Notes: a model not told the origin generated them from the letters alone. 64,000 bases of DNA from Comamonadaceae bacterium (GCA_947448745.1 CANFOQ010000006.1:1-64000), one strand, 5' to 3'; counted from the stretch's first letter, positions 25,715 to 35,418 are shown. Numbers and translations: made by a program.

Positions 25715-27921
25715 GCCGCTTGGTCTGATGCCGCTTTCCAGCGTCGCAGCAGCAAGGCGTTGCCCACCACGCTCACACTGCTGAAGGCCATGGCCGCACC
25801 TGCAATCACAGGGCTCAGCAGTCCCAAGGCTGCCAGCGGAATACCCAACACGTTGTAAACAAAAGCCCAAGCCAGGTTTTGCCGGATCTTGTTGTAGGTG
25901 CGCCGTGAAATGTCAATCGCATCGGCCACCAAGCGCAGGTCGCCACGCATCAAGGTGATGCCCGCGGTTTCGGTGGCCACATCAGCGCCCCCCGCCATGG
26001 CGAAACCACAAGAGGCTGCTGCCAGCGCTGGTCCATCATTCAAGCCATCACCCACAAAGGCCACCACCGCGCCCTCTGCTCTGAGGGCTTGCACCAGCGC
26101 GGCCTTGTCGCCCGGCAGCACTTGGGCATGGACTTCTTGAATACCCAGGGCTTGCGCCACCGCTTGAGCACTGCCTGCGTTGTCACCGGTCAGCATGACA
26201 GTGCGGATGCCCAATTGGTGGAGTTGTTTCACGGCTTGCAGCGCCGAGGGTTTGACGGTGTCACCAAAGGCCAGCAGCCCCAACAAAGCGGTGCCTTCTT
26301 CACTTTGTTGCATCAGCCAAGAAACGGTTTGCCCTTGGGCTTCGAGTTGGGCAGCTTCGAGCTGCAATGTTGCGGCATGGACCTTCATTTCTTTCAGCAA
26401 ACGGGTGCTGCCCAACAACAAGGTGACACCTTCCACCTCGGCTTGCAAGCCTCGTCCTGGCAAGGCCTGCACAGCCTGTGCAGCAGGTATCTCAAGCCGC
26501 TCAGCCCGTGCTTGGCTCAACACCGCCAAAGCCAAAGGATGACTGCTGTTGACTTGCAAAGCTGCTGACAAACGCAGCAATTCAAGTCGGCTTGTGCCCG
26601 CTGTCGGCAGGGCATGGGTGAGGATCGGTTTGCCCTCTGTGAGCGTGCCGGTTTTGTCAAACGCCACCACACTGACCGCGTGCGTGACTTCCAGTGCTTC
26701 GGCGTCTTTGATGAGAATGCCGTGTCGCGCGGCCACACCGGTGCCGGCCATGATGGCGGTGGGTGTGGCCAAGCCCAAGGCACAGGGGCAGGCGATCACC
26801 AACACCGACACCGCGTTGATCAGGGCCACTTCCCAATCACCACCGTAGACCACCCAACCCAGCAAGGTGAGCATGGCCAAACCCAGAACCACAGGTACAA
26901 ATACCTCACTCACTTGGTCGACGATGCGTTGAATGGGCGCTTTGGCGGCTTGCGCCGACTCGACCATGCGGATGATGCGGGCCAAAGTGGTTTCACTGCC
27001 AACCGCCAAGGTTTGCACCAGCAGCAAGCCTTCGCCATTGATGGCACCACCCGTCACATGCGCGCCCACCTCTTTCGCCACCGGCAGGCTTTCGCCCGTG
27101 ATCAAGGACTCGTCCAAATGACTTGCGCCTTCGGTGATGACGCCGTCCACGGCCACCCGGTCGCCGGGGCGCACCACGACGATGTCCCCCACCTGCACTT
27201 GCTCAATGCGAACTTCCAAATCACTGCCATGGCGACGCACCAAGGCGGTGGCTGGGCGCAGCGCTTGCAGGCTCCGAATCGCGTCCGTGGTCTGGCGCTT
27301 GGCACGACTCTCGAGCCACTTGCCCAACAGCACCAAGGTGATGACCACCGATGACGCCTCGAAATACAAATGCGGCATGCCGTGCTCACCGTGCTTGAGC
27401 AGCAGGTAAATGGACAAACCATAGGCTGCTGAGGTGCCCAAAGCCACCAGCAAATCCATGTTGCCTGCACGTGCCATCACAGCTTTGAAACCCGCCCGGT
27501 AAAAACGCCAACCCAAGCCAAATTGAACCGGCGTGGCCAAAGCCCATTGCCAATGACCTGGCAGCATCCAATCCATGCCCCAGAGTTGCAGCAGCATGGG
27601 GGCCATGAGTGGCAAGCTGAGCGCTGCGCCCAAGGCCACCGGCCACCAGGCGGGCAGTTGCAATGGCACAGCGGGCGCGCTGGCATCCACCCATTTGCCG
27701 GCATAGCCTGCTTTGTCCACGGCGGCCAACAACACCGCCACGGGCAGGGCCGATTGCAGATGCACCGTGGCTTGCTCGGTGGCCAAGTTGACCGTGGCCC
27801 CCGATACGCCAGGCACTTTGCACAGGGCTTTTTCAACGCGACTGACACAGGAAGCGCAAGTCATGCCCTCAATTTGCAATTGGATGTCGGCGGTTGGCGA
27901 CAATGGCGCAACGGTGCTCAC
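25711..27921 (-). CDS. copA: Copper-exporting P1B-type ATPase
   Basis: A 736-residue pump. One N-terminal heavy-metal domain (GMTCASC), then the phosphatase loop TGES, the membrane metal site [12 protein letters not shown], phosphorylation motif DKTGTLTEG, the SSHPLAL nucleotide loop, MLTGDN and [13 protein letters not shown] plus HP identifies a P1B ATPase of the Cu(I) group. The frame has no ATG near the domain start; I use GTG 27921 because AAGGA lies seven bases upstream and the domain begins soon after. It pumps Cu(I) out of the cytoplasm. It is divergent from the copZ-like gene with only 39 bp between starts. Confidence 0.92.
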   Translation of the reverse strand: MSTVAPLSPTADIQLQIEGMTCASCVSRVEKALCKVPGVSGATVNLATEQATVHLQSALPVAVLLAAVDKAGYAGKWVDASAPAVPLQLPAWWPVALGAALSLPLMAPMLLQLWGMDWMLPGHWQWALATPVQFGLGWRFYRAGFKAVMARAGNMDLLVALGTSAAYGLSIYLLLKHGEHGMPHLYFEASSVVITLVLLGKWLESRAKRQTTDAIRSLQALRPATALVRRHGSDLEVRIEQVQVGDIVVVRPGDRVAVDGVITEGASHLDESLITGESLPVAKEVGAHVTGGAINGEGLLLVQTLAVGSETTLARIIRMVESAQAAKAPIQRIVDQVSEVFVPVVLGLAMLTLLGWVVYGGDWEVALINAVSVLVIACPCALGLATPTAIMAGTGVAARHGILIKDAEALEVTHAVSVVAFDKTGTLTEGKPILTHALPTAGTSRLELLRLSAALQVNSSHPLALAVLSQARAERLEIPAAQAVQALPGRGLQAEVEGVTLLLGSTRLLKEMKVHAATLQLEAAQLEAQGQTVSWLMQQSEEGTALLGLLAFGDTVKPSALQAVKQLHQLGIRTVMLTGDNAGSAQAVAQALGIQEVHAQVLPGDKAALVQALRAEGAVVAFVGDGLNDGPALAAASCGFAMAGGADVATETAGITLMRGDLRLVADAIDISRRTYNKIRQNLAWAFVYNVLGIPLAALGLLSPVIAGAAMAFSSVSVVGNALLLRRWKAASDQAA

Positions 27922-27960
27922 AGGCGTATCCTTGAATGAATGACCAAATAGGAGGACTCC

Positions 27961-28173
27961 ATGCTGACCTTTGAAGTGAACGACATGACTTGCGGCCATT
28001 GTGTCAGCAGCATCACCAAAGCGGTGAAGGCGGTTGATCAGGATGCCAAAGTGACGGCAGATTTGGCGCACAAGCGCGTCACCATCGAAGACGCCCACAC
28101 CAATGCGCAGGCGTTGACAGCGGCCATGACGGATGCGGGTTTCACGCCCGTGCAAATTCAAGCGAATGCTTGA
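27961..28173 (+). CDS. copZ: CopZ-like heavy-metal chaperone
   Basis: A 70-residue single heavy-metal-associated domain with the metal-binding motif MTCGHC near residue 10 and a ferredoxin-like fold length. Such proteins carry Cu(I) to the N-terminal domain of CopA. It is divergently placed 39 bp from copA and has a strong AGGAGG site before ATG 27961. No CueR-type operator was recognised in the short gap. Confidence 0.88.
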   Translation: MLTFEVNDMTCGHCVSSITKAVKAVDQDAKVTADLAHKRVTIEDAHTNAQALTAAMTDAGFTPVQIQANA

Positions 28174-28182
28174 AAGATGGGA

Positions 28183-29268
28183 TCAACTGGGCTTGCGCGA
28201 CAGCTTGCGGTAGAGCGTGGCGCGGCTGATGCCCAGTGCTTTGGCGGCTTGCGCCACATTGCCACGCGCATGTTCAATGGCTTTGGAAATCATCACCGAT
28301 TGCAATTGCTGCAAGGGTCCGGTGGCTTTAGGCTGGTTGTCGAGCGCGTAGCCATGCTGCAGAAATGCGCGGGCTTGCAATTGCAGACCGCTCCACAAGG
28401 GCACCTCCACCGCTTGATCTGATCTGGCCGCGTCGAACAACAAACCCCAGGGCAGGGCAAACACATCGCTGGCGTGGGCGTTTTGTTGGGCATGCAAGTT
28501 CAGCATCTCTCGTGCCCAGGGATTCGCACCCACAATCTCGCCCTCAGTGCCCAGCAACACCAAGCCATCGTTGTCGTCGCCCATTGAGCGACCGGGCCAG
28601 TTCAGGCGCAGCAGCATGTGGTGCGGCTGGCGCAACAACAAAGCATTGCTGATGCTGCGGGCGGACAGCGCGGCCAAGTGCATCAGCTCGGGTCGTTCGG
28701 CGGTTTGCACGCCGGTCAAGTCGAGCATGCCAATGCATTCGCCTTGTGATCCCCACAACGGCGCACCAGCACAGCTGTAAATGGCGGTGTCGTTGAAAAA
28801 ATGTTCGCTGCGGTGCAACCAGACCGGACGCATTTCGGTCAGGGCCGCACTGATGGCGGTGGTGCCCACCGCACGCTCAGACAAGTCCACACCCACGCGG
28901 GCGATGCTGCTGACACGTTTGTCATGCCGATCAATGGCACCACCGAGATCGAGCAAGACCCCTTGAGCGTCTGTGATGAGGGCGAAAAATTGGGTGCCTG
29001 CAATGGCGCGGCCCAAACGTTCGAGTTCGGGTTTGGCCGATTGAATCAGGTCGCGGTTTTGATCCAAGGCTTGTTTGATATGGCTGGACGACACCGGATT
29101 GAAGCTCATGGCGTCATCGGCTTTCAAGCCATGGGCGATGCAACGTCGCCAGCTGTCGCTGATCCAGCCCTGCACCCAGGGCGTGGCACTTGAGCCCTCC
29201 ACCATGACGGCATGGCGGGCACGTTCAATCAAATTCAGTCGGTCGCTGGCAGAAATCATGGGTTTCAT
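28183..29268 (-). CDS. GAF-Fis transcriptional regulator lacking the AAA+ domain
   Basis: A 361-residue protein. Its N-terminal half (about residues 50-190) has the sensory arrangement of AcoR-like activators, with LGRAIAGTQFFALITDAQG and VGVDLSERAVGTTAISAAL. The C-terminus is a Fis-type helix-turn-helix (GNVAQAAKALGISRATLYRK). No Walker A or GAFTGA motif is present, so it cannot act as a sigma-54 ATPase activator; it is probably a DNA-binding regulator of the short AcoR-like type. ATG 29268 is used; a GTG seven codons upstream is possible. Target genes are unknown; copper genes lie on one side and crcB on the other. Confidence 0.8.
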   Translation of the reverse strand: MKPMISASDRLNLIERARHAVMVEGSSATPWVQGWISDSWRRCIAHGLKADDAMSFNPVSSSHIKQALDQNRDLIQSAKPELERLGRAIAGTQFFALITDAQGVLLDLGGAIDRHDKRVSSIARVGVDLSERAVGTTAISAALTEMRPVWLHRSEHFFNDTAIYSCAGAPLWGSQGECIGMLDLTGVQTAERPELMHLAALSARSISNALLLRQPHHMLLRLNWPGRSMGDDNDGLVLLGTEGEIVGANPWAREMLNLHAQQNAHASDVFALPWGLLFDAARSDQAVEVPLWSGLQLQARAFLQHGYALDNQPKATGPLQQLQSVMISKAIEHARGNVAQAAKALGISRATLYRKLSRKPS

Positions 29269-29305
29269 GGTGGCCGGACTGTGACGCACAGCCCTGACAA
29301 AGTGC

Positions 29306-29683
29306 TTACCTGACCCAGATCATCTCAATTGTTTTGATGCCAGCAAGTGTGCACAGCAAAGACCCCAGTAAGTGCAGGGTAGCGGTGGCAAAGGCCAATC
29401 CGTAACGCGACGTCAGCAGCATGTTGACCACCTCGGCGCTGAAGGATGAAAAGGTGGTGAGCGCACCCAAGAAGCCGGTCACCAACAGCAAGCGCCACAA
29501 GGGATCAAGGTCGGGCAAGGTTTGAAACACCGCCACGCAGATGCCAATCAGGTAACCACCGATCAAATTGGCATACAACGTACCCATGGGCAAAACGCCC
29601 GTGCTGTTGAAATGCAAACCCAATTGCCAGCGCGCCAGTGCACCCACACAAGCACCGATACAAATCGCCAAGACAGCGGACAT
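29306..29683 (-). CDS. crcB: Fluoride ion channel CrcB/Fluc
   Basis: A 125-residue four-helix protein with the family patterns GACVGALARWQLG, GTLYANLIGGYLIG and TGFLGALTTFSSFS. It forms dimeric fluoride-selective channels that lower cytoplasmic fluoride. The conserved Asn in YANLIGG and the TFSSFS Phe/Ser track are present. A GGATTG-type weak ribosome-binding site precedes the ATG. No fluoride riboswitch consensus was recognised upstream. Confidence 0.93.
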   Translation of the reverse strand: MSAVLAICIGACVGALARWQLGLHFNSTGVLPMGTLYANLIGGYLIGICVAVFQTLPDLDPLWRLLLVTGFLGALTTFSSFSAEVVNMLLTSRYGLAFATATLHLLGSLLCTLAGIKTIEMIWVR

Positions 29684-29761
29684 GGAGACAATCCTTTTTT
29701 GTTCTGCTGGCGCATTATCGTGCCCTGAGACGGGTCAACAGCGTGGCCGCATAATTGACGC

Positions 29762-30103
29762 ATGAGAAAAACCTATCCCTTGCACATCGATGGTCGGCAC
29801 CCCGACCGCGTGCTCGACGCCGTCAAGCATGACGTGCGCAAATACTTGAAACGCGAACGCCGCCGCGACCTGCCTGAAGGCGCAGACTTTTGGGATTTCG
29901 ATTGCAAAGTGGCCGCCACCAAAGAAGAAGCGCAAACCGTGCATTTGTCTGAACTCATCAGCGGCATTGACGCTGTGGCCAAAGCGCAGGCGGTGCAGGT
30001 CTATGTCGAGGTTCTGGCCAAAACAGGCAAGCGTCAAGCACGTCCTTTGCCTGAAGGCGCGGTGCTCACCGACGAACTTGAAGAAGACGATTTACCGGAG
30101 TGA
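29762..30103 (+). CDS. DUF6172-family protein
   Basis: A 113-residue basic-then-acidic protein that starts MRKTYPLHIDGRHPDRVLDA and has RKYLKRERRRDLP and FWDFDCKVA segments. It resembles the uncharacterised DUF6172 family found in proteobacteria. No membrane segment, signal or catalytic motif is evident; the C-terminus is acidic (LEEDDLPE). It overlaps or abuts the next gene, which suggests one transcript, but a shared function is not known. Confidence 0.7.
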   Translation: MRKTYPLHIDGRHPDRVLDAVKHDVRKYLKRERRRDLPEGADFWDFDCKVAATKEEAQTVHLSELISGIDAVAKAQAVQVYVEVLAKTGKRQARPLPEGAVLTDELEEDDLPE

Positions 30104-30105
30104 AC

Positions 30106-30777
30106 ATGCTCAAGGGAATGCGCATTTTGGTCACCCAAGCTGATGTCTTCATGGGTCCGGCCTTGTGCAAAGCCTTGGCCGCGCAAGGCGCCATCGTGCT
30201 GGCGGATGTGCGCGACCTGCAACCCATTGAAGCCCCCGCTCAGATGCTGGCCGAACATGGCCCGATCGATGTGTTGCTGGCCAACTTGGCCATGCCCGCA
30301 CCCGTCACCCTGGCGGCAGAGGTGAGCGAAGACGAATGGCAAGCTGTGTTCAACAGCATGGTGCATCCGTTGCAGCGCATGGTCAAAGCCGTGTTGCCCG
30401 CCATGCAAGCCCAGGGGCATGGCAAGGTGGTGGTGATGGGCAGTGCCAGCGCCTTGCGCGGCATCAAGCGATCATCCAGCTACAGCGCAGCACGCGGCGC
30501 ACAACTCGCTTATGTGCAAGCGGTGGGTGTGGAAATGGCCCCGTTCAACATCCAGGTCAATGCCATCGCGCAAAACTTCGTCGACAACCCCACTTACTTT
30601 CCGCCCGAGGTGCAAGCCAATCCCCGGTTTCAAGAACGTTTGAAACGCGAAGTGCCGCTAGGCAGATTGGTGAAAGCCGAAGAAGACGCGGCCTTTGCCG
30701 CCTACTTGTGTTCCAGCCAAGCCGATTGCTTTGTCGGCCAGGTGTTTCCCATGTCGGGTGGTTGGGCCACCCGCTAG
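30106..30777 (+). CDS. Halohydrin dehalogenase-like SDR protein
   Basis: A 223-residue short-chain dehydrogenase-fold protein without the normal NAD(P) motif TGxxxGxG and without the YxxxK catalytic pair. Instead it has TQADVFMG (T-x4-F-x-G) near residue 10 and S-x12-Y-x3-R (Ser in MGSASAL to Tyr-Arg in SYSAAR), which are the two signatures defining halohydrin dehalogenases. The segments VHPLQRM, AVLP and the C-terminal SGGWAT also resemble HheB-type enzymes. These cofactor-free enzymes interconvert vicinal haloalcohols and epoxides. ATG 30106 is preceded by GGAGTGAAC; a GTG two codons upstream overlaps the DUF6172 stop. Convergent with ureG, stops one base apart. Confidence 0.82.
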   Translation: MLKGMRILVTQADVFMGPALCKALAAQGAIVLADVRDLQPIEAPAQMLAEHGPIDVLLANLAMPAPVTLAAEVSEDEWQAVFNSMVHPLQRMVKAVLPAMQAQGHGKVVVMGSASALRGIKRSSSYSAARGAQLAYVQAVGVEMAPFNIQVNAIAQNFVDNPTYFPPEVQANPRFQERLKREVPLGRLVKAEEDAAFAAYLCSSQADCFVGQVFPMSGGWATR

Positions 30778-30778
30778 T

Positions 30779-31447
30779 TCAGTGGGCTGCGCTGGTCAGC
30801 ATGCCCTTGGTTTCAATGAACTTCACCACCTCGGCCAAGCCGCTGAGGGTTTTCAAATTCGTCATCACAAAGGGCTTGACCCCTTGGGCACCAGCCCGCA
30901 TGCGCTCGGTGTCGGATTTCATGATGGCCAAATCGGCACCCACATGCGGGGCCAAGTCGGTTTTGTTGATGATGAACAAATCGCTTTTGGTGATGCCTGG
31001 GCCACCCTTGCGCGGGATTTTTTCACCAGCGGCGACATCAATCACATAGATGGTGAGATCGCTCAATTCGGGGCTGAAGGTGGCCGCCAAGTTGTCGCCA
31101 CCACTCTCCACAAACACCACATCGGCATTCGGAAATTTATCCAGCATGCGGTCGATGGCTTCCAAGTTGATGGAGGCATCTTCACGAATCGCGGTGTGCG
31201 GACAACCACCGGTTTCTACGCCCATGATGCGATCAGCAGGCAAAGCACCACTGACGGTGAGCAAGCGTTGGTCTTCCTTGGTGTAGATGTCGTTGGTGAT
31301 GGCGATCAGGTCGTAGTCGTCGCGCATGGTTTTGCACAGCATCTCCAGCAAGGTGGTTTTGCCGGAGCCGACTGGTCCGCCGATGCCCACGCGCAAGGGG
31401 GGCAGTTTTTTGGTGCGGTAAGGAATGTGGTGAAGTGGTGTGGTCAT
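30779..31447 (-). CDS. ureG: Urease accessory GTPase UreG
   Basis: A 222-residue SIMIBI GTPase with P-loop [11 protein letters not shown], the metal/switch motif [13 protein letters not shown] (CPH nickel site), VESGGDN and NKTD for guanine recognition. It powers nickel insertion into urease with UreD, UreF and UreE. Its ATG overlaps the ureF stop by four bases, the usual coupling. It is the last gene of the minus-strand ureABC-EFG series. Confidence 0.96.
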   Translation of the reverse strand: MTTPLHHIPYRTKKLPPLRVGIGGPVGSGKTTLLEMLCKTMRDDYDLIAITNDIYTKEDQRLLTVSGALPADRIMGVETGGCPHTAIREDASINLEAIDRMLDKFPNADVVFVESGGDNLAATFSPELSDLTIYVIDVAAGEKIPRKGGPGITKSDLFIINKTDLAPHVGADLAIMKSDTERMRAGAQGVKPFVMTNLKTLSGLAEVVKFIETKGMLTSAAH

Positions 31448-32124
31448 GATCGAAACAGTCGTGAATATTGGGTTTCGTGGCGCGCTGACAAAATCGCCAG
31501 ACGCGGGCTAAAGGCTTGACGTTGATCGTCATGGAGGGAAAGGGCGTGGTCCACCGCTGCGGGAATGTCTGCACTCAGCGCGGCCAAGATGCGCTGACCA
31601 CTGCGTTGCCCCAGGGGCACTGATTTGATGGCAGCTTGCACCATGTTCTCTGCCCAAGCGAACGCACTGGTCAACAAGCCATCGCGTGGCTGCACTTCCC
31701 GCGTGGTGAGTGCCAAGGCAAACACCATGGGCCAGGTAGGTGGCAGTTGTTGACAGGTGTGAACACGTTCTTCATCGACATCGGTGTGGTTGCGCAACCA
31801 GTCCAGCAAGGAGCGACCCATTTGCTCGGATTGCAAACGGTTCTCGAAGGTTTCGCGGGTTTGCAGCACCCATTGATTGAGCTGCGTCAAACGTGACAGA
31901 TCGTGTTGTTGCCAGGCGGACATGGCTTGTGCCACCACGGGCAATTCACTGCGTGCTTGCACCAAATGAAGTTGGTCCAACAACCAAGCTTGCGCGCTCG
32001 CTTCATCGTGCACCAAGCCATGCTCCACGGCAGCTTCCAAGGCTTCTGAATAAGAAAAACCGCCGACGGGCAAGGCCGGTGAGGCCAGTTGCATCAACCA
32101 CAACAAATCACTGCTGGTGTTCAT
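31444..32124 (-). CDS. ureF: Urease accessory protein UreF
   Basis: A 226-residue all-helical protein with the family motif [20 protein letters not shown] near the N-terminus and a conserved C-terminus ([17 protein letters not shown]). UreF bridges the UreD-urease complex and UreG during nickel insertion. Its start overlaps the ureE stop and its stop overlaps the ureG start, both by four bases. Confidence 0.94.
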   Translation of the reverse strand: MNTSSDLLWLMQLASPALPVGGFSYSEALEAAVEHGLVHDEASAQAWLLDQLHLVQARSELPVVAQAMSAWQQHDLSRLTQLNQWVLQTRETFENRLQSEQMGRSLLDWLRNHTDVDEERVHTCQQLPPTWPMVFALALTTREVQPRDGLLTSAFAWAENMVQAAIKSVPLGQRSGQRILAALSADIPAAVDHALSLHDDQRQAFSPRLAILSARHETQYSRLFRS

Positions 32125-32693
32125 CCGTGGTCGTGCTTGCAGTGCGGGCCATGCACATGACCGTCGTCATGCTGATGCGCATGATCGTGAGCATGTTCAT
32201 GGCTGTGGTCATCTGAATGCCCATGATGATGACCGCCGTGGTCACCATAAGCACCACTTTCGGGCTCAAAAGATTCATTCACCGCATCGACCTTCAAATG
32301 CATGGCACGCAGCATGTCAGCCAACACATGGTCGGGTTCGATTTTCAAATGATCGGCTTGCAACTCGATGGGCACATGGCGGTTGCCCAAATGGTAGGCC
32401 GCTCGCGTCAAATCGAACGGCGTGCCATGTACAGCGTCGAAGGTGATGCGCAACACCGCTTGAGGTGCGGCTTGCACTTGCAACAAAGAGCCATCAGCAC
32501 CCACCAACACATCGCCGCCGCGCACCGTGGTGCCACGTGGCAAAAACACGCCCACGCTGCGGCCACTGCTGTCTGTAGTTTCAAACCGGCTTTTTTGCCG
32601 CACATCCCAATCCAATACAACGGTGTGGGCACGTTTGAGCAAGGGTTTGGCCAGGCCTTGGCCTTGACGAACGAGTTTGGAGAAATGGATCAT
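32121..32693 (-). CDS. ureE: Urease nickel chaperone UreE
   Basis: A 190-residue protein: peptide-binding N-terminal domain, metal-binding domain with the conserved HLGNRH motif, and a C-terminal tail of about 40 residues holding 17 histidines that should store nickel. UreE delivers Ni(II) through UreG to apo-urease. It is separated from ureC by 112 bp containing a repeat cluster, whereas all the other junctions in this series overlap or are 10 bp or less. Confidence 0.95.
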   Translation of the reverse strand: MIHFSKLVRQGQGLAKPLLKRAHTVVLDWDVRQKSRFETTDSSGRSVGVFLPRGTTVRGGDVLVGADGSLLQVQAAPQAVLRITFDAVHGTPFDLTRAAYHLGNRHVPIELQADHLKIEPDHVLADMLRAMHLKVDAVNESFEPESGAYGDHGGHHHGHSDDHSHEHAHDHAHQHDDGHVHGPHCKHDHG

Positions 32694-32705
32694 TGTGATT
32701 TAAAT

Positions 32706-32803
32706 GGGGTCAGATTCCAATTATTGAGGCAAAAGTTAGAGTGCCATTTAATTGGAATCTGACCCCAATTAAACCATTTAATTGGAATCTGACCCCAATT
32801 AAA
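32706..32803. repeat. Inverted and tandem GGGGTCAGATTCC repeat cluster between ureC and ureE
   Basis: Two perfect 30-bp tandem copies begin at 32744 and 32774; each contains TTAATTGG and CCAATTAA arms around AATCTGAC. A third, inverted copy GGGGTCAGATTCCAATTA lies at 32706-32723 and can pair with 18 bp of the first tandem copy (32749-32766) across 25 bases. The structure is that of a REP/MITE-like hairpin element. No transposase is nearby. It sits inside the urease transcription unit and could act as a processing or attenuation hairpin. Confidence 0.85.
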
Positions 32804-32805
32804 AA

Positions 32806-34551
32806 TCAGAACAAGAAATAGCGTTGCGTCATCGGCAAGCTGCTGGCGGGTTCACAGGTCAGCAACATGCCGTTGGCACGGACCGCATAGGTTTGCGCAT
32901 CGACTTCCATGTGCGGTGCCAAGCTGTTGTGGATCATGTCGCGTTTGCCCACACCTCGGATGTTTTTCACCGCGCTCAGCGTTTTGTGCAAACCATAGCG
33001 ACCACCAATGCCGGCGTTCAAAGCCGCTTGCGATACAAAGCTGAGTGAGCCCTTGTGCAAAGCACCACCATAGGCCCCAAACATGGGACGGTAGTGCACC
33101 GGTTGGGGGGTTGGAATGGACGCGTTCGGGTCACCCATGGCGGCCATGGCGATGAAGCCGCCTTTCATGATGATGAAGGGCTTGACGCCAAAGAAGGCGG
33201 GTTTCCACAACACGATGTCAGCCCATTTACCCACTTCCAAGCTGCCCACTTCATGGCTGATGCCGTGGGCGATGGCGGGGTTGATGGCCAGCTTGGCCAT
33301 GTAGCGTTTCACGCGGGCGTTGTCATGCCGGTCGGTGTCGCCGGGCAAAGGGCCACGTTGTTGCTTCATCTTGTGCGCGGTTTGCCAGCAACGCATGCTC
33401 ACCTCACCCACGCGACCCATGGCCTGCGAGTCGGATGAAAACATGCTGATGGCTCCGATGTCGTGCAAGATGTCTTCGGCCGCAATGGTTTCTTTGCGGA
33501 TGCGGCTTTCGGCAAATGCCAAGTCCTCGGCGATGGACGGGTCGAGGTGGTGACACACCATCAGCATGTCCACGTGTTCGTCCAAGGTGTTGATGGTGTA
33601 GGGGCGCGTTGGGTTGGTCGAAGAGGGCAGCACATTGGCTTCGCCCACCACTTTCAAAATATCGGGCGCATGGCCACCGCCCGCACCTTCGGTGTGGAAG
33701 GTGTGGATGGTGCGGCCTTTGAAGGCCGCCACGGTGTCTTCCACAAAGCCCGATTCGTTCAAGGTGTCGGTGTGGATGGCCACTTGCGTGTCGGTGTCTT
33801 CAGCCACGTTCAAACAGTTGTCGATGGCCGCTGGCGTGGTGCCCCAGTCTTCGTGCAACTTCAAACCAATTGCACCGGCATTGATTTGTTCGTGCAGGGC
33901 ATGGGGCAAAGCCGCGTTGCCTTTGCCCATGAAGCCCAGGTTCATGGGGAATGCATCTGCTGATTGCAACATGCGCTCGATGTTCCAAGGGCCGGGCGTG
34001 CAGGTGGTGGCAAAGGTGCCCGTTGCCGGGCCAGTGCCGCCGCCCAGCATGGTGGTGACGCCGCTGCACAAGGCTTCTTCAATTTGCTGGGGCGCAATGA
34101 AATGGATGTGCGTGTCGATGGCACCTGCCGTCACGATCATGCCTTCACACGAGATGATTTCAGTACCCGGGCCGATGACGATGTCCACGCCTGGTTGCGT
34201 ATCAGGGTTACCGGCTTTGCCAATGGCAGCAATGCGGGCGTTCTTGATGCCGATGTCGGCTTTCACAATGCCCCAATGGTCCAAGATGAGCGCGTTGGTC
34301 AGGACACAATCCATCGCGCCACCGGCTTGTGCGCCCGTGCCCAAGGGGCCATTGCGGGTGCGTTGGCTTTGCGCCATGCCGTCGCGGATGGTTTTGCCGC
34401 CACCAAATTTCACTTCTTCGCCGTAGCTGCCGGCACGCAAGGTGTAGTCCTCTTCCACCTCGATGATCAAGTCGGTATCGGCCAAGCGCACACGGTCACC
34501 CACCGTGGGTCCGTACATCTCGGCATACGCGCGTTTTTCAATCTGGGCCAT
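32806..34551 (-). CDS. ureC: Urease alpha subunit
   Basis: A 581-residue catalytic subunit. Nickel ligands and active-site parts are visible: IDTHIHF (His pair), GLKLHEDWG with the Lys that is carbamylated, [10 protein letters not shown], the mobile-flap VCHHLDPS and [10 protein letters not shown] with the Asp ligand. It hydrolyses urea to ammonia and carbamate. ATG 34551 is used; it overlaps the ureB stop by one base (TGATG), and a GTG one codon upstream is also in frame. Length is slightly above the usual 567-572. Confidence 0.97.
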   Translation of the reverse strand: MAQIEKRAYAEMYGPTVGDRVRLADTDLIIEVEEDYTLRAGSYGEEVKFGGGKTIRDGMAQSQRTRNGPLGTGAQAGGAMDCVLTNALILDHWGIVKADIGIKNARIAAIGKAGNPDTQPGVDIVIGPGTEIISCEGMIVTAGAIDTHIHFIAPQQIEEALCSGVTTMLGGGTGPATGTFATTCTPGPWNIERMLQSADAFPMNLGFMGKGNAALPHALHEQINAGAIGLKLHEDWGTTPAAIDNCLNVAEDTDTQVAIHTDTLNESGFVEDTVAAFKGRTIHTFHTEGAGGGHAPDILKVVGEANVLPSSTNPTRPYTINTLDEHVDMLMVCHHLDPSIAEDLAFAESRIRKETIAAEDILHDIGAISMFSSDSQAMGRVGEVSMRCWQTAHKMKQQRGPLPGDTDRHDNARVKRYMAKLAINPAIAHGISHEVGSLEVGKWADIVLWKPAFFGVKPFIIMKGGFIAMAAMGDPNASIPTPQPVHYRPMFGAYGGALHKGSLSFVSQAALNAGIGGRYGLHKTLSAVKNIRGVGKRDMIHNSLAPHMEVDAQTYAVRANGMLLTCEPASSLPMTQRYFLF

Positions 34552-34874
34552 CACGCGGCTCCTTTCAATGCGCCTTGCACGTCGCCGCGAAAGCCATAAA
34601 TCTGTCGGTCGCCTGCATAGTCCACCAATTCCACGGTGCGCTCTTGACCGGGTTCAAAACGAACTGCCGTGCCCGAGGCGATGTTCAAGCGCATGCCTTG
34701 GGCGGCCTCACGGTCAAATTGCAAACCATGGTTGGTTTCGGCGAAGTGGTAGTGCGAGCCCACTTGAATGGGTCGGTCACCCGCGTTGCGCACCACCAGC
34801 GTGTGGGTGCGCCGACCCACATTCAAAGCATGGTGACCAACATCGGTGAAAAGTTCTCCGGGCGTCATGCTCAT
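34551..34874 (-). CDS. ureB: Urease beta subunit
   Basis: A 107-residue protein with the family blocks [54 protein letters not shown] and YGFRGDVQG. It is a structural subunit of the urease trimer. I chose ATG 34874 because it overlaps the stop of the small upstream gene in ATGA; starts two codons downstream or five codons upstream are also in frame. Confidence 0.95.
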   Translation of the reverse strand: MSMTPGELFTDVGHHALNVGRRTHTLVVRNAGDRPIQVGSHYHFAETNHGLQFDREAAQGMRLNIASGTAVRFEPGQERTVELVDYAGDRQIYGFRGDVQGALKGAA

Positions 34875-35032
34875 TTGCGTCCCGTCCAAATCATGGCGAC
34901 CACCACCAGCACTGCGACCACAAAGCCCACAGCATCGGTGGCATGGGTGTGCGGACCATCCAAGCCATGACCGTCGTGCGCCAAAGCACTCAAGTTGATG
35001 AACATTGGCAAGCAGAAAAGAAGTTTGTGCAT
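34871..35032 (-). CDS. Small His-rich membrane-anchored protein in the urease operon
   Basis: A 53-residue reading frame between ureA (10 bp away) and ureB (4-bp ATGA overlap). It begins [20 protein letters not shown], resembling a signal sequence or first membrane segment. Then follow a His/Asp-rich stretch ([15 protein letters not shown], five His) and a second hydrophobic helix ([15 protein letters not shown]) ending TGRK. GGAGCCCCAG precedes the ATG. Composition suggests a periplasmic metal-binding loop between two helices, possibly for nickel, but no known family is recognised. Tight coupling on both sides argues that it is a real gene. Confidence 0.72.
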   Translation of the reverse strand: MHKLLFCLPMFINLSALAHDGHGLDGPHTHATDAVGFVVAVLVVVAMIWTGRK

Positions 35033-35042
35033 CTGGGGCTCC

Positions 35043-35345
35043 TTAAACAATCGGTTGGTGCACGGTCACCAGCTTGGTGCCGTCGGGAAACGTGGCTTCG
35101 ACTTGGATGTCGGGGATCATCTCGGCGATGCCGTCCATCACATCGGCACGCGTGAGGATGCTGCGGCCTTCGCTCATGAGTTGCGCCACGGTCTTGCCGT
35201 CGCGTGCACCTTCCATGACGGCGGCGCTGATGAAGGCCACGGCTTCGGGGTAGTTGAGTTTCAAGCCACGGGCCCGGCGTCGTTCAGCCAGCAAGGCGGC
35301 GGTGAAGATCAACAGCTTGTCTTTTTCGCGGGGGGTGAGTTCCAT
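35043..35345 (-). CDS. ureA: Urease gamma subunit
   Basis: A 100-residue protein, the exact usual length, beginning [20 protein letters not shown] and containing [11 protein letters not shown] and [23 protein letters not shown] 35345 is chosen on family length and because the sigma-54 motif at 35387-35402 would put the transcription start near 35376. The longer in-frame starts (35378 and 35384) would then lie outside the mRNA. No strong Shine-Dalgarno is visible before 35345. It heads the ureA-small protein-ureB-ureC-ureEFG series. Confidence 0.95.
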   Translation of the reverse strand: MELTPREKDKLLIFTAALLAERRRARGLKLNYPEAVAFISAAVMEGARDGKTVAQLMSEGRSILTRADVMDGIAEMIPDIQVEATFPDGTKLVTVHQPIV

Positions 35346-35386
35346 GGCGTGTGCAAATGCTTTGTCTAAAGAGGTTTGCATTGTCA

Positions 35387-35402
35387 TGCAATTGGCGTGC
35401 CT
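35387..35402 (-). promoter_or_regulatory. Sigma-54 promoter motif for ureA
   Basis: Read on the minus strand the sequence is AGGCAC-N5-TTGCA, matching the sigma-54 -24/-12 consensus TGGCAC-N5-TTGCA at all but the first base, with GG and GC at the invariant positions in correct spacing. The ureA start lies about 42 bp downstream. Confidence 0.7.
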
Positions 35403-35418
35403 CAGCTTGCACGCGGTT

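Noticed and set aside
27922-27960. CueR-type operator between copA and copZ
   Set aside because: The 39-bp gap shows no ACCTTCC-type dyad with the expected spacing.
29684-29761. Possible fluoride riboswitch upstream of crcB
   Set aside because: The short leader does not contain the conserved GGNGATGG...TTCGCC-type core or the expected pseudoknot layout, so I do not call it.
30106-30777. Annotation as an ordinary NAD(P)-dependent short-chain dehydrogenase
   Set aside because: The glycine-rich cofactor motif and the catalytic Lys are both absent and are replaced by the halohydrin dehalogenase signatures.
32694-32805. Insertion sequence or transposase fragment between ureC and ureE
   Set aside because: Only short hairpin repeats are present; there is no transposase-coding sequence and the gap is just 112 bp.
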